From assembly GCF_013340305.1 (NCBI RefSeq), contig NZ_BLVP01000001.1, forward strand, positions 310,001-374,000: 64,000 bases of DNA, written 5' to 3'. Numbering within the stretch: the stretch's first letter is position 1; every line of letters starts with the position of its first letter. The notes under the pieces are model-generated. The model ran no database searches, was not told the DNA's origin, and saw only the letters and a program-made list of their open reading frames with translations. A program made the position numbers and the translations under genes. This document shows positions 33,149 to 42,066 of the stretch, piece after piece. The stretch comes from Desulfovibrio psychrotolerans (GTDB lineage: Bacteria; Desulfobacterota; Desulfovibrionia; Desulfovibrionales; Desulfovibrionaceae).

Positions 33149-34249
33149 ATGAGCCTATCCCTTCCGGTACTGATGTACCATTACATTTCCTGCTGGAATA
33201 ACCCCATCGCCGTCTCGCCCGAACGGTTCGAGGAGCACTGCCGGACCATGCGGCGCGGCGGCTGGCGCGGAGTGGGACTGGAAGAGGCAGAAGCCTTTTT
33301 CCTGCGCGGCACGCCCCTGCCGCCCAAATCCGTGCTCATTACCTTTGACGACGGATTTCTGGACAACCACGTTCACGCCCTGCCCATTCTGGAACAATAC
33401 GGCCACAAAGGCACGGTGTTTGCGGTAGCGGGCAAACTGGAAACGGCAGGTGACGTGCGCCCCACCATGGCCGATGTCCGGAACGGTCGGTGCATGCCCG
33501 ATGCTCTCCCCCGGGTGGATGCCCCCTACGTCCCGCACAGGCTGGGATTTGAAGAACGGCAGGATATGTTCCTGAACTGGAACGAAGCACGGGCCATGGA
33601 ACAGAGCGGCATCATGCGCGTGGCCTCACACTCCATGTGGCACCGTACCGTGTTCGTCAGCCCGGAATATGACGGGTTCCATAAACCGGAAAAACGCACC
33701 CGCACCTTTGACCGCGTGGACGCCGAAGTCGTGTGGGGGCTGCCCCGCTTCAAGGCGCGCCCCCGCCTTGCCAACAGGGCGTTCGTCCCCTCTGCGGCAC
33801 TCACGGAAGCCGTCCGCGCGCTGGTGCCGCAGGATAAGGACGCCGCCTTCGCCTTTTTTAAAGACCCGGCCAATGAAGAACGGCTTGCCGCGCTGGTACG
33901 CGGATTCGCACCGGAGTATCTGGGCGGTTATGAAGATGACCGGACCATGGAGCACGCCATACGGCGCGAACTGGCCGAATCAAAAGAATTGCTGGAACGG
34001 AAACTCGGCAGACCGGAAAACGCACTCTGCTGGCCGTGGGGGGCCTTTTCGCCGCTGGCACTGCGCATTGCCAAAGAAGTGGGCTACACGGTGTTTTTCA
34101 CCACCGCCATGGGGTCCAATCCGGCGGGACAGGCAGAGCATATCCACCGGTTCAAGGCCAAGGACAAATCCGGCGCGTGGCTCTCGCTCCGTCTCCATCT
34201 GTACTCCCGCCCGTGGCTGGCGGGGCTGTACGCATCCATGCGCATCTGA
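33149..34249 (+). CDS. Polysaccharide deacetylase family protein
   Basis: A 366-residue carbohydrate esterase 4 type protein without signal peptide. VLMYHYIS at the start and LITFDDGFLDNHVHALPIL (metal-binding Asp pair in TFDDG) are hallmarks, and MRVASHSMWHR supplies the H-S/T-x3-H metal histidines. The C-terminal half (DRTMEHAIRRELAESKELLERKLG, CWPWGAFSPLALRIAKEVGY) closes the barrel. The ATG at 33149 has no clear Shine-Dalgarno. Probable substrate is a cell-surface glycan; the glycosyltransferase gene nearby supports a surface role. Confidence 0.88.
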   Translation: MSLSLPVLMYHYISCWNNPIAVSPERFEEHCRTMRRGGWRGVGLEEAEAFFLRGTPLPPKSVLITFDDGFLDNHVHALPILEQYGHKGTVFAVAGKLETAGDVRPTMADVRNGRCMPDALPRVDAPYVPHRLGFEERQDMFLNWNEARAMEQSGIMRVASHSMWHRTVFVSPEYDGFHKPEKRTRTFDRVDAEVVWGLPRFKARPRLANRAFVPSAALTEAVRALVPQDKDAAFAFFKDPANEERLAALVRGFAPEYLGGYEDDRTMEHAIRRELAESKELLERKLGRPENALCWPWGAFSPLALRIAKEVGYTVFFTTAMGSNPAGQAEHIHRFKAKDKSGAWLSLRLHLYSRPWLAGLYASMRI

Positions 34250-34323
34250 AGACACCTTCGGCCCGCTCGCAAGTCAGAACAACATCAGGTATCAGGTAAC
34301 GTTAGGCCAACGCCGGGCTATCA

Positions 34324-35355
34324 TCAGGCCAGTGCGCCCAGCATGTTCAGAAAGGCGTCCACCTCTTCCTCCGTGGTGTCGAAGGAGCAGACAAGACGCA
34401 CCAGATGCGCCGCTTCGTCCCACACATAGAAATAGAAATGCTCCTGCAGCGCGGCAATATGCCCGGGCTGCATACAGGCAAACACCTCGTTGGCCTGCAC
34501 CCTGTTGGCAAGCCGCACATGGGGCAGTGCCGCCAGTCCTTCCGCCAGCCGCGTGGCCATGGCATTGGCATGGGCCGCGTTCTCCAGCCACAGCCCGTCG
34601 CGCAGCATTTCTGCGAACTGGCACGAGGCGTAGCGCATTTTGGAAAAGAGTTGCAGATTCTGTTTGCGCAGGTAGGGAAAATCCGCAACGGCGTCCCTGC
34701 GTTCTCCGGCCCGGAAAAAAACCACCGCCTCGCCGAACATCATCCCGTTCTTGGTACCGCCAAAAGAAAGCACGTCCACACCCGCATCGCGGGTAAAGGC
34801 ATTCACGTCCCCCCCGAGCGAGGCTGCGGCATTGGCAAGGCGCGCGCCGTCCATATGCAGGAACATGCCATTCTCATGGGCAAGATCTGCAAGGGCACGC
34901 ACCTCCTGCGGAGTGTACACCTCTCCAAACTCCGTTGCCTGCGTAATGGAAATACCCTTGGGCTGGTTGTGGTGCACCACCCCCTTGGCGGCAAGCAGCG
35001 GACGCACCTGCTCAGGAGTTATCTTGCCGTTGGCGGAAACCAGCGGCAACAGCTTGCAGCCTGCCTGCGCTTCCGGGGCACCTGTCTCGTCCACATTAAT
35101 ATGCGCCATCTGCGCGCACACCACCGCATGGTACGACCGGGTAAGGCTCTTCAGCGCAAGCACGTTGGCCCCTGTGCCGTTCACCACATAAAATACCGCA
35201 ATATTATCGCCGAAAATCCTGCGGAAAGCATCGTCCGCCTCCTGCGTAAAGGGGTCATCACCGTAGGCGCGGGCAAAGCCGCTGTTGGCGCGGCCAAGGG
35301 CTTCCAGTACTCGCGGATGCACGCCGGATGCGTTGTCGCTGGCAAAATTGATCAT
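34324..35355 (-). CDS. ltaE: Low-specificity L-threonine aldolase
   Basis: A 343-residue PLP enzyme of the beta-eliminating lyase fold that splits L-threonine or allo-threonine into glycine and acetaldehyde. INFASDNASGVHPRVLEAL opens the protein, FLHMDGARLANAAA contains the cofactor Asp, and SFGGTKNGMMFGEA carries the PLP-binding Lys. The ATG at 35355 follows AAAGG. It starts 14 bases after the glycosyltransferase gene and is probably co-transcribed, although no pathway link is obvious. Confidence 0.93.
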   Translation of the reverse strand: MINFASDNASGVHPRVLEALGRANSGFARAYGDDPFTQEADDAFRRIFGDNIAVFYVVNGTGANVLALKSLTRSYHAVVCAQMAHINVDETGAPEAQAGCKLLPLVSANGKITPEQVRPLLAAKGVVHHNQPKGISITQATEFGEVYTPQEVRALADLAHENGMFLHMDGARLANAAASLGGDVNAFTRDAGVDVLSFGGTKNGMMFGEAVVFFRAGERRDAVADFPYLRKQNLQLFSKMRYASCQFAEMLRDGLWLENAAHANAMATRLAEGLAALPHVRLANRVQANEVFACMQPGHIAALQEHFYFYVWDEAAHLVRLVCSFDTTEEEVDAFLNMLGALA

Positions 35356-35369
35356 ATGTGAAGAACCTT

Positions 35370-36497
35370 TCAGAGAATGCTGTTGTACAGGGCGAGGGTG
35401 CGCCCGAGAAAATCGTCGCCGCTCAGCGAGCGGATGCGCGGCTGCTGACCGGCAAGCAATGTGGTACGGTATTCCGGTTCGGTCGCCAGACGGCGCACAG
35501 CCTCTGCAAGGGCGGGCACATCCGCAGGCGGAAAAAGGGCCTCCCCATCCAGCAGGTCGGGCATAACCCCCACAGACGTGGAAACCAGCGGCCTGTGGCA
35601 GGACATGATCTCCAGCGCGGCGCGGGCAATGGTCTCGGACCACTTGGAAGCGACCACCCCGGCATCCAGCGCGGAAAGGCAGGCAACCACATCATCACGC
35701 CTGCCGGATATTGCGGCAATGTCCTGCAACTTGTAGCGGCGTATCCAGCCTTCCACCTCCGCCTGCGGGGTCGCACTGTCAAACCCCAGCAACAGCAGCC
35801 GCAGGTGCCGCAGCCCCTGCCCGTGGTACAGTTCGGCCACAGCCTCAATGGTTTCGCGCTGCCCCTTCACCTCGTCAAACCGCCCGAGCAGACCAACCAC
35901 AAAATGCCCGTCATCGTAGCCGAATTCCGCCCGCACACGCGTTCTGCCTGCTTCATCAAACCGGAAGCGCCGGGCGTCCACACCGCCGAGAATGGTATGC
36001 ACCCTTTCGGGCGACACCCCGAGCACATCGGTAAAATGGCGGGCCATAACGCTGTTGGTGGCCACCACCGCATCCGCCACGCTGCCGTGCAGCCAGCGGT
36101 TAGCCGCGTTGTTTTTCGGAAGACGCTGATCGCCCCGGGTACGCACAAGCCGGAACCCGCCAGCTTCCCCCGCCATCTGCCGCTTCAGGATGCCCCAGAG
36201 CAGAAACCCTTCCCCTCTGTGGCAGTTCACCACATGGGGCCGGAACTCACGCACAAGCCGGTGCATGGCAGCATAGGTCCGGGCAAGGCGCAGCGGATTG
36301 GCCGCGTTCAGGTCCATGGGAACAACATCGGCCCCCCACTCCCGCGCCTTTGCGGCGCTTGCTGTGCCCTCCAGCACAAGAACGCGAGTATCGTGCCCGG
36401 CATTGCGGAGCAGCGTGGCGAGGTAGAGCCCGTACCACGCCGTAGCGTTGAACCAGCGGACATTGATTATCTGAAGCGTGCGCATGGGCGCATTCAT
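35370..36497 (-). CDS. Glycosyltransferase family 4 protein
   Basis: A 375-residue GT-B fold glycosyltransferase. QIINVRWFNATAWYGLYLATLL starts the acceptor domain, VVNCHRGEGFLLWG is its nucleotide-fold strand, and FVVGLLGRFDEVKGQRETIEAVAEL plus the E-x7-E type segment ETIARAALEIMSCHRPLV identify the donor domain of GT4 enzymes. The ATG at 36497 is tentative; an in-frame ATG four codons later is equally possible. It likely adds a sugar to LPS or another envelope glycan. Confidence 0.88.
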   Translation of the reverse strand: MNAPMRTLQIINVRWFNATAWYGLYLATLLRNAGHDTRVLVLEGTASAAKAREWGADVVPMDLNAANPLRLARTYAAMHRLVREFRPHVVNCHRGEGFLLWGILKRQMAGEAGGFRLVRTRGDQRLPKNNAANRWLHGSVADAVVATNSVMARHFTDVLGVSPERVHTILGGVDARRFRFDEAGRTRVRAEFGYDDGHFVVGLLGRFDEVKGQRETIEAVAELYHGQGLRHLRLLLLGFDSATPQAEVEGWIRRYKLQDIAAISGRRDDVVACLSALDAGVVASKWSETIARAALEIMSCHRPLVSTSVGVMPDLLDGEALFPPADVPALAEAVRRLATEPEYRTTLLAGQQPRIRSLSGDDFLGRTLALYNSIL

Positions 36498-36548
36498 GAC
36501 AGCAACATCATGAAAAGACAAGGGCAGTACATGGCAGTACATGCAAAA

Positions 36549-36574
36549 ACGGGGCAGCCACAAGGCCGCCCCGT
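36549..36574 (-). terminator. Terminator of the 36597-37238 gene
   Basis: ACGGGGCaGCC and GGCcGCCCCGT form a stem with a CACAA-type loop; on the minus strand TTTTT follows directly. Confidence 0.8.
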
Positions 36575-36596
36575 CTATCTTTTGTCAAAACGCATG

Positions 36597-37238
36597 CTAC
36601 ACCGTGAGGTTAAGCCCGAACATACCCGCAGAATAGCCTGATGCGGAAAAATCCATCAGTTCAGAGGCCAGCGACATGCCGTTGCCCTGCGCGGCACTCA
36701 TAAACACCTCCACGCCCTGCATCTGTATTTCGCGGCGCATGTCCGTAATGGGCCTGTTCTGGAACTGCCGCGCCCGGTCAAAGTTGCCGAGCGTCTCAAT
36801 CTGGTTGAAGCGCTCCACCATCTCCGGGTTGGCCTTGAAATACCGCTCCACCATGGCTGCGTCCTTATGGTCGGACAGAACGGATATACCGCCACCACTC
36901 ACGGAAACAAGGCGGAATTCGATATCCTCATCCACCCCCAGCGCGCGCAGGTCCTTCTTTACTTCTTCCGCAAAATCATTTTCCAGCTTCTTCTTGTGGT
37001 CCGCCACCTGCTGAAAAGTAATGCGCCCGTTACTGTCCGGCTGCACGTTGGCAAGGGCCGCCTCCACCTGCCGGGCAATACCCGCCATGGTGTTGCTCCC
37101 GGTGTACATGGTGGCGCGGCGCGCAGCGGTCCGTTCGGCAGCAGTCTCTTTTGCGGTTGCCGAATCAGCGGCCTTGTTGTCTGTACGCAGTCCGCTGTAG
37201 GCTATGCCGTCCAGCTTTTCTATGCTTGTGGTATACAT
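36597..37238 (-). CDS. Unknown protein, paralogue of the protein at 2260-2844
   Basis: A 213-residue soluble protein with an Ala/Thr-rich N-terminal region (about 20-45). Residues about 85-150 match the other copy: LENDFAEEVKKDLRALGVDED, then SDHKDAAMVERYFKANPEMVERFNQIETL. The C-terminus (about 165-213) is Met/Ser/Gly-rich and ends in a short hydrophobic stretch (AGMFGLNLTV). The ATG at 37238 has an excellent Shine-Dalgarno (GGGAGGA). It stands alone between a sigma-54 promoter candidate and a terminator. I know no function for the family. Confidence 0.8.
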   Translation of the reverse strand: MYTTSIEKLDGIAYSGLRTDNKAADSATAKETAAERTAARRATMYTGSNTMAGIARQVEAALANVQPDSNGRITFQQVADHKKKLENDFAEEVKKDLRALGVDEDIEFRLVSVSGGGISVLSDHKDAAMVERYFKANPEMVERFNQIETLGNFDRARQFQNRPITDMRREIQMQGVEVFMSAAQGNGMSLASELMDFSASGYSAGMFGLNLTV

Positions 37239-37284
37239 GTCCGTTCCTCCCTGCAATCTGCCATGCGCGGCAGAGTCTTCCGAC

Positions 37285-37312
37285 TGGCAATTCCCTTGCA
37301 GCATCCGTACCA
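37285..37312. promoter_or_regulatory. Overlapping sigma-54 promoter candidates
   Basis: Minus strand: TGGTACG-GATG-CTGCA (37312-37297) fits TGGCACG-N4-TTGCA with two mismatches and GG/GC spacing of 10; it would start transcription near 37286, 48 bases before the ATG at 37238. Plus strand: TGGCAAT-TCCC-TTGCA (37285-37300) also fits with two mismatches and points toward phoH. The minus-strand site repeats the geometry seen at 2185. Confidence 0.55.
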
Positions 37313-37380
37313 ACGAACAGATATTGCCTCACCTCTTCAAACCAATGCCATCTCTAGACTTTTACTAATATTGACAGACT

Positions 37381-37390
37381 GTTGCGCAAC
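37381..37390. promoter_or_regulatory. GTTGCGCAAC palindrome
   Basis: A perfect 10-bp dyad about 70 bases upstream of the minus-strand sigma-54 candidate. Possible activator site, or an operator for phoH. A TTGACA lies 7 bases to its left (37373-37378). Confidence 0.4.
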
Positions 37391-37484
37391 GAGCAAAGTA
37401 TTGGACGCTGTGACCGAAAAAGGGTAGCGTCTGCACACCCATATTTTCCCAAGACAGCTTTTTGCCGCAAGGCATTGAAATTAT

Positions 37485-38486
37485 ATGACAGAACAGACCA
37501 TCACCAGAAAGCTGGAATTCGATGACGCACGGTTGGCCAACGACCTGTTCGGCCCTCAGAACAGCAATCTGGCCCTCATTTCGGAGAAAAGCGGCGTGGC
37601 GCTGCACACAAAGGGCGCAACCCTTTCCGCCACCTGCGCCGACGCAACCGAACTGAACACCGTGCTCAATCTTATGACGCAGCTCTACGGCCTGCTCAAA
37701 TCCGGCAATCCGCTCTACCCGCGAGATGTGGTCTATGCTTACGGCATGCTCTCGCGGGAGCCGGGCACAGACCTCAAGGCCATCTTCAAAGAGGCGGTGT
37801 TTGTCGCCTCCCCCAAAAAGACCATCACCCCCAAAACCCTGAGCCAGCGCGACTACGTGTCCGCCCTGCGGGATCACGACATGGTCTTCGCCGTCGGTCC
37901 GGCAGGCACGGGAAAAACCTATCTTGCGGTTGCCATGGCCCTTTCCAAACTGCTTTCCAAGCAGGTCAAGCGCATCATACTCACCCGCCCCGCCGTGGAA
38001 GCCGGTGAAAAGCTGGGATTCCTGCCCGGTGACATGGTGGAAAAGGTAAATCCCTACCTCCGTCCATTGTATGATGCCCTGCACGACATGCTGGACTTCG
38101 AAAAGGTTTCGGAGATGCTGGAAACCGGCGTCATAGAAATCGCTCCTCTCGCCTTCATGCGCGGAAGAACCCTCAATGATGCCTTCATTATCCTTGATGA
38201 GGCGCAGAACACGACCCCGGAACAGATGAAGATGTTTCTCACCCGCCTCGGCTTCGGCTCGCGGGCTGTCATAACGGGAGACATCACCCAGATAGACCTG
38301 CCCGCAGGCGAGAGGGGCAGGAACCTGCAACGGTCCGGGCTGGTGGATGCTGCGCGCATCCTCGACGGTGTCAAGGGAATCCGGTTTCTCACCTTCCATG
38401 AAGACGACGTGATCCGCCACCCTCTGGTAGGCCGGATCGTACAGGCATATGAGCGTAACCAAACAGAATCAGCCAAAAACGGCTAG
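37485..38486 (+). CDS. phoH: PhoH family ATPase
   Basis: A 333-residue PhoH-like P-loop protein. Walker A GPAGTGKT (about 137-144) and Walker B FIILDEAQNTT (about 232-242) are intact; the N-terminal KH-like region (about 30-70) is typical of the PhoH group next to ybeY. Residues ITGDITQIDLP form the conserved motif III. The next gene begins inside its 3' end (38-base overlap). PhoH-PgpH-YbeY is a conserved order linked to RNA and ribosome maintenance; PhoH itself is probably an RNA helicase-like ATPase. Confidence 0.93.
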   Translation: MTEQTITRKLEFDDARLANDLFGPQNSNLALISEKSGVALHTKGATLSATCADATELNTVLNLMTQLYGLLKSGNPLYPRDVVYAYGMLSREPGTDLKAIFKEAVFVASPKKTITPKTLSQRDYVSALRDHDMVFAVGPAGTGKTYLAVAMALSKLLSKQVKRIILTRPAVEAGEKLGFLPGDMVEKVNPYLRPLYDALHDMLDFEKVSEMLETGVIEIAPLAFMRGRTLNDAFIILDEAQNTTPEQMKMFLTRLGFGSRAVITGDITQIDLPAGERGRNLQRSGLVDAARILDGVKGIRFLTFHEDDVIRHPLVGRIVQAYERNQTESAKNG

Positions 38487-40941
38487 CGACGGCAAACTGT
38501 CGCGCCTGATGGCCCTGTTGCCCCTCTTCAGGCGCAGAAAGCCGAAAAAATCCGGTCGCCCCGTGTTCGGGCTTATCTTTATCGTGCTGGTGCTTGCGGG
38601 CATATCCGTCATGGGCGGTCTGCACCTGCGCCCGCAACTCCAGCTTTTCGTAGCGGGAGAGATAGCCACGCAGGACGTAACCGCCGATCAGGACCTCCTG
38701 CTGGAAGACCAGCCCTCCACCCTTGCCAAGCGCAAGCAGGTGGCCGAGGTGCAACCCCCCGTCTTCGACCTCAGCCAGGAACCACTGGACCAGATGCACG
38801 CCCGGGTGGCCGACCTGTTCGAGGCACTGACGTCACCGGATAAAGATGAGGCCGATCAGGAGCACCTGCGCTGGCTCATTTCCGAAACGCTGAACGCCGA
38901 AATCACACCGCAAACCATGGAAGACTGGCGCAGAGAAGCCTTTCAGACCGTCATGCGCACCAAAATCCTGCCGTGGCTGTCCTTCCGGCTCAGCGAAGGC
39001 GTGGTAACGGATAAATCCCTGCTGCAACAGTACCGGCACGGCATCATGGTCCGCGACCTGATGACGGAAACCGAAACACTGCGCACGGAGCTGCAAGGCA
39101 TTCCGGATATTGAAGATATCCGCACCGCCCTTGCTGAACACATCAAAGACGACCTAAAACTTTCCCTGCGCATACGCCGTTCGGTCACGGCACTTACCAC
39201 GCCTCTCATCGCCCCCACGCTCACACTGAACAGAGAAGCTTCCACCCAGCGTATGCAGCTTGCGCTGGATTCCGTTCCCCCCGTCTATTACCAGATCAAG
39301 AAAGGCCAGATCATCGTCCGTCAGGGGCAAAAGGTGACGGAAGAAGACCAACTGCAACTGCAGGCTCTGCTCAGCCACAAGCCCCAGACCATCTTCCCCA
39401 TGCGCATAACCGGCCTGTTCATCACCACCCTGCTGCTGGGCGGCGGGCTGGCCTTTGCCAAACCGGGCCAACGCATTTCCGATGTTAAGAATAAAGATCT
39501 CTATTTCATGGGCCTGCTGGTGCTGCTCTTCGCCGTCGGTGCAAAAATGCTCATGCTGGCTCACGGCTCCTTTACCGACCAGACCCCCAACGTACGGACC
39601 GAGCTGCTCCCCCTGCTCTTCCCCGTCTCAGGCGGGCTCGGGCTTGTAGCCATGGTCTTCGGCTTCAAGCGGTGCAGTGTCGCGGCCCTCATCCTGTCCT
39701 TCATGTGCAGCATGATGACAGGCGGCACCATCTGGCTCTTCCTGTTCTACTTCATAGGCTCCATGTGGTACGTTCTGCTGGTCAAACGGGCCCAGACCCG
39801 CACAGATATTGCCCTCAGCGTTTTCCCGCACACCATGGGCCTGCTGGCCACATGGTTCGGCGTTGCGCTTCTGCAGCAAATGGAAAGCACCCAGATATGG
39901 ACAGGCTGCCTGTACGTGGGCGCTAACGGCCTGCTCTCCCTGCTGGTCCTCTTCGCCATCAGCCCACTCATAGAAATCGTCTTCAGCTACACCACCCGCT
40001 TCCGGCTCATGGAACTGATGAATCTGGAACAGCCCATGCTGCAACGCCTCATGCTGGAAGCCCCCGGCACCTACCACCATTCCCTCATCGTGGCCAACAT
40101 GGTGGAGGCGGGAGCCAAAGCCGTGGGAGCCAACAGCCTGCTATGCAAAGTCGCCGCGCTCTATCACGACATGGGCAAACTGGCCAAACCCGAATACTTT
40201 ATCGAAAACCAAGGCCGCGCCAAAAACCCGCACGACAAGATAGCCCCCTCCATGAGCACGCTGGTCATAAGCACCCATGTAAAGCGCGGTGTGGAAATGG
40301 CCCGCAAGCACAGACTGGGTGACGAAATCGCAGACATCATCGCCCAGCACCACGGCACCTCGCTCATCCGCTTCTTTTTCAACAAAGCCAAAGAAAACGG
40401 CGACAACCCGCGTGAAGAAGACTACAGCTACCCCGGTCCCAAGCCGCAGACCAGAGAGGCAGCCATTGTCATGTTGGCAGACGCCGTAGAGGCATCCAGC
40501 CGCGTACTGGCAGACCCCACCCCAAGCCGCATCCGGGGGCACATAGACTCCATAGTCAAATCCATTTTTGCTGAAGGTCAGCTCGACGAATCGGAACTCA
40601 CGCTCCGCGACCTGCATACGCTGACGGAAAGCTTCCACCGCATTCTCACGGGCATTTTCCATCGGCGCATTGAATACCCGGACGACCGCAAGGACAAGAA
40701 TGGCGGCAAGAAGGGAGAATCCAAGCAGCACGAAACCCAGCCCGACCCCCAACCGGATGCCGCGGCAGACGCAGGCGCAACTCCTGCGGGCATGAACCGG
40801 AGCAAACTCTCCGGCAGCAAATCAGCAGGACGCGGCACAACGCATGTGCATGAGGCAAAGCAGGAAAAGCCCCGTCCTGTTTCGCCCGTACGTAGCAAAA
40901 CAGGGTTGCGCCCCGCCGCACTCTTTACCGCCGGAAGCTGA
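38449..40941 (+). CDS. pgpH: 7TM-HD (PgpH-type) cyclic di-AMP phosphodiesterase-like protein
   Basis: An 830-residue membrane protein: an N-terminal helix (about 43-62), an extracytoplasmic 7TMR-HDED domain (about 65-310), seven helices (about 320-515) and a cytoplasmic HD domain (about 535-740). The HD domain has TYHHSLIVANMVEAGA, YHDMGKL and IIAQHHGTSL, the metal ligands of the HDIG class. PgpH proteins hydrolyse cyclic di-AMP in Gram-positives; whether that is the substrate here is inferred. The last 90 residues are a low-complexity, basic tail. It overlaps phoH by 38 bases in another frame. Confidence 0.9.
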   Translation: MSVTKQNQPKTASDGKLSRLMALLPLFRRRKPKKSGRPVFGLIFIVLVLAGISVMGGLHLRPQLQLFVAGEIATQDVTADQDLLLEDQPSTLAKRKQVAEVQPPVFDLSQEPLDQMHARVADLFEALTSPDKDEADQEHLRWLISETLNAEITPQTMEDWRREAFQTVMRTKILPWLSFRLSEGVVTDKSLLQQYRHGIMVRDLMTETETLRTELQGIPDIEDIRTALAEHIKDDLKLSLRIRRSVTALTTPLIAPTLTLNREASTQRMQLALDSVPPVYYQIKKGQIIVRQGQKVTEEDQLQLQALLSHKPQTIFPMRITGLFITTLLLGGGLAFAKPGQRISDVKNKDLYFMGLLVLLFAVGAKMLMLAHGSFTDQTPNVRTELLPLLFPVSGGLGLVAMVFGFKRCSVAALILSFMCSMMTGGTIWLFLFYFIGSMWYVLLVKRAQTRTDIALSVFPHTMGLLATWFGVALLQQMESTQIWTGCLYVGANGLLSLLVLFAISPLIEIVFSYTTRFRLMELMNLEQPMLQRLMLEAPGTYHHSLIVANMVEAGAKAVGANSLLCKVAALYHDMGKLAKPEYFIENQGRAKNPHDKIAPSMSTLVISTHVKRGVEMARKHRLGDEIADIIAQHHGTSLIRFFFNKAKENGDNPREEDYSYPGPKPQTREAAIVMLADAVEASSRVLADPTPSRIRGHIDSIVKSIFAEGQLDESELTLRDLHTLTESFHRILTGIFHRRIEYPDDRKDKNGGKKGESKQHETQPDPQPDAAADAGATPAGMNRSKLSGSKSAGRGTTHVHEAKQEKPRPVSPVRSKTGLRPAALFTAGS

Positions 40942-40955
40942 AGGCCGGGTCAATC

Positions 40956-41522
40956 ATGATACGGATAGCCAAAACACCGGGTATCACATGGATGCTGCCC
41001 CTCTGCACGCGCGAACTCCGCGCGGCCGCAGCGGTCATCTGCACCCACATCGGCCACGACGGGGCTTCGCTGGATATCAATCTGGTGGATGATGCAGAAA
41101 TAGCGGAACTGAACAGTGCCTTTCTGGGCTGTCACGGCCCCACAAACATCCTGTCATTCCCGGTGGGCACCGAAGAAAAAGACGAACCGGCTGCACATGC
41201 CGACATATCGGCACATGCAACCGGTTGGAAAATCTCAAGCCCTGAAAGTCCGAATACTTTGGCCGGAACACTCTATTCCGCCGGAACGGACGCAGCCTCC
41301 GGCCAGGCGGACGCACGGGCAAACTGCCACATAGGCTGGCTCGCTCTGTCGCTGGAAACCACCGTCCGCGAGGCCCATCTCTACGGACAGGACATATCCG
41401 AACACGCCATCCGCCTGCTTGCTCACGGCATCCTGCATCTTGCAGGCTACGACCACAGCGAAGAAATGTTTTCGCTCACAGAAAGTGCTCTGAACGCCGC
41501 CCTCGACAGCTTGTCCTCATAA
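40956..41522 (+). CDS. ybeY: YbeY endoribonuclease with an insertion
   Basis: A 188-residue YbeY, the zinc endoribonuclease for 16S rRNA 3' maturation and ribosome quality control. The signature HGILHLAGYDH near the C-terminus supplies the three zinc histidines, and GPTNILSFP matches the family. Between LSFP and the following HIGWLALSLE there is an extra stretch of about 40 residues (about 75-120), rich in Ala, Ser, Thr and Gly, making the protein longer than the usual 150-160. Third gene of the phoH-pgpH-ybeY cluster, 14 bases after pgpH. Confidence 0.93.
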   Translation: MIRIAKTPGITWMLPLCTRELRAAAAVICTHIGHDGASLDINLVDDAEIAELNSAFLGCHGPTNILSFPVGTEEKDEPAAHADISAHATGWKISSPESPNTLAGTLYSAGTDAASGQADARANCHIGWLALSLETTVREAHLYGQDISEHAIRLLAHGILHLAGYDHSEEMFSLTESALNAALDSLSS

Positions 41523-41609
41523 ATCGCGGAACCCGCTGAAAGGCCAGACGCGCTCCCGACGCTCATGGTTTGCTGCCGCCATCTTGCATGCCGGCAACAT
41601 GCTGAAAAA

Positions 41610-41771
41610 TCAGGACTGAGACGAAGCTATCATCTCACGGGTAATCGCCAGACTTTCCTTGCAGTAGGGGCACTGCAGGTTCAGCTTCTTCTGGTCATCC
41701 CGAATGGGCTTCACCTTCAGCTTGAACACTTTCTGGCAGTAGGGGCAGCGGATTCGCTTCTCATCACTCAT
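41610..41771 (-). CDS. Small zinc-ribbon protein
   Basis: A 53-residue protein with CPYCQ and CPYCK knuckles about 20 residues apart, a zinc ribbon of the kind found in small DNA/RNA- or protein-binding factors. The ATG at 41771 follows GGAGATAGT; the frame is open further upstream but without coding character. Basic middle part (KLKVKPIRDDQKK). Converges on ybeY. Function unknown. Confidence 0.7.
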   Translation of the reverse strand: MSDEKRIRCPYCQKVFKLKVKPIRDDQKKLNLQCPYCKESLAITREMIASSQS

Positions 41772-42066
41772 ACTATCTCCATGCGGGCGCACCCGGATAC
41801 ATAGGCAGTTCGCGGGACCATAATCCCGGAAACGCCACGCCGGTGCGCGCATCGGGGGCTCGGGTGGTAGGAAAAACTGAAAAACGGAACGCACGGCAAT
41901 GCAGCAGCGCACACCATGCAGCAATGTCTTCATATCGTGTCCGCCTGCCGATAGCAACCGCTTCGCTCAGACCACTCCGGGAAACGAATCCTTCCAAACC
42001 CTTGACTGCCGCGCCGCGCCACACTAGTAACTCCAAGGCACCAAACAACTACCCTGCGAGCCGCCA

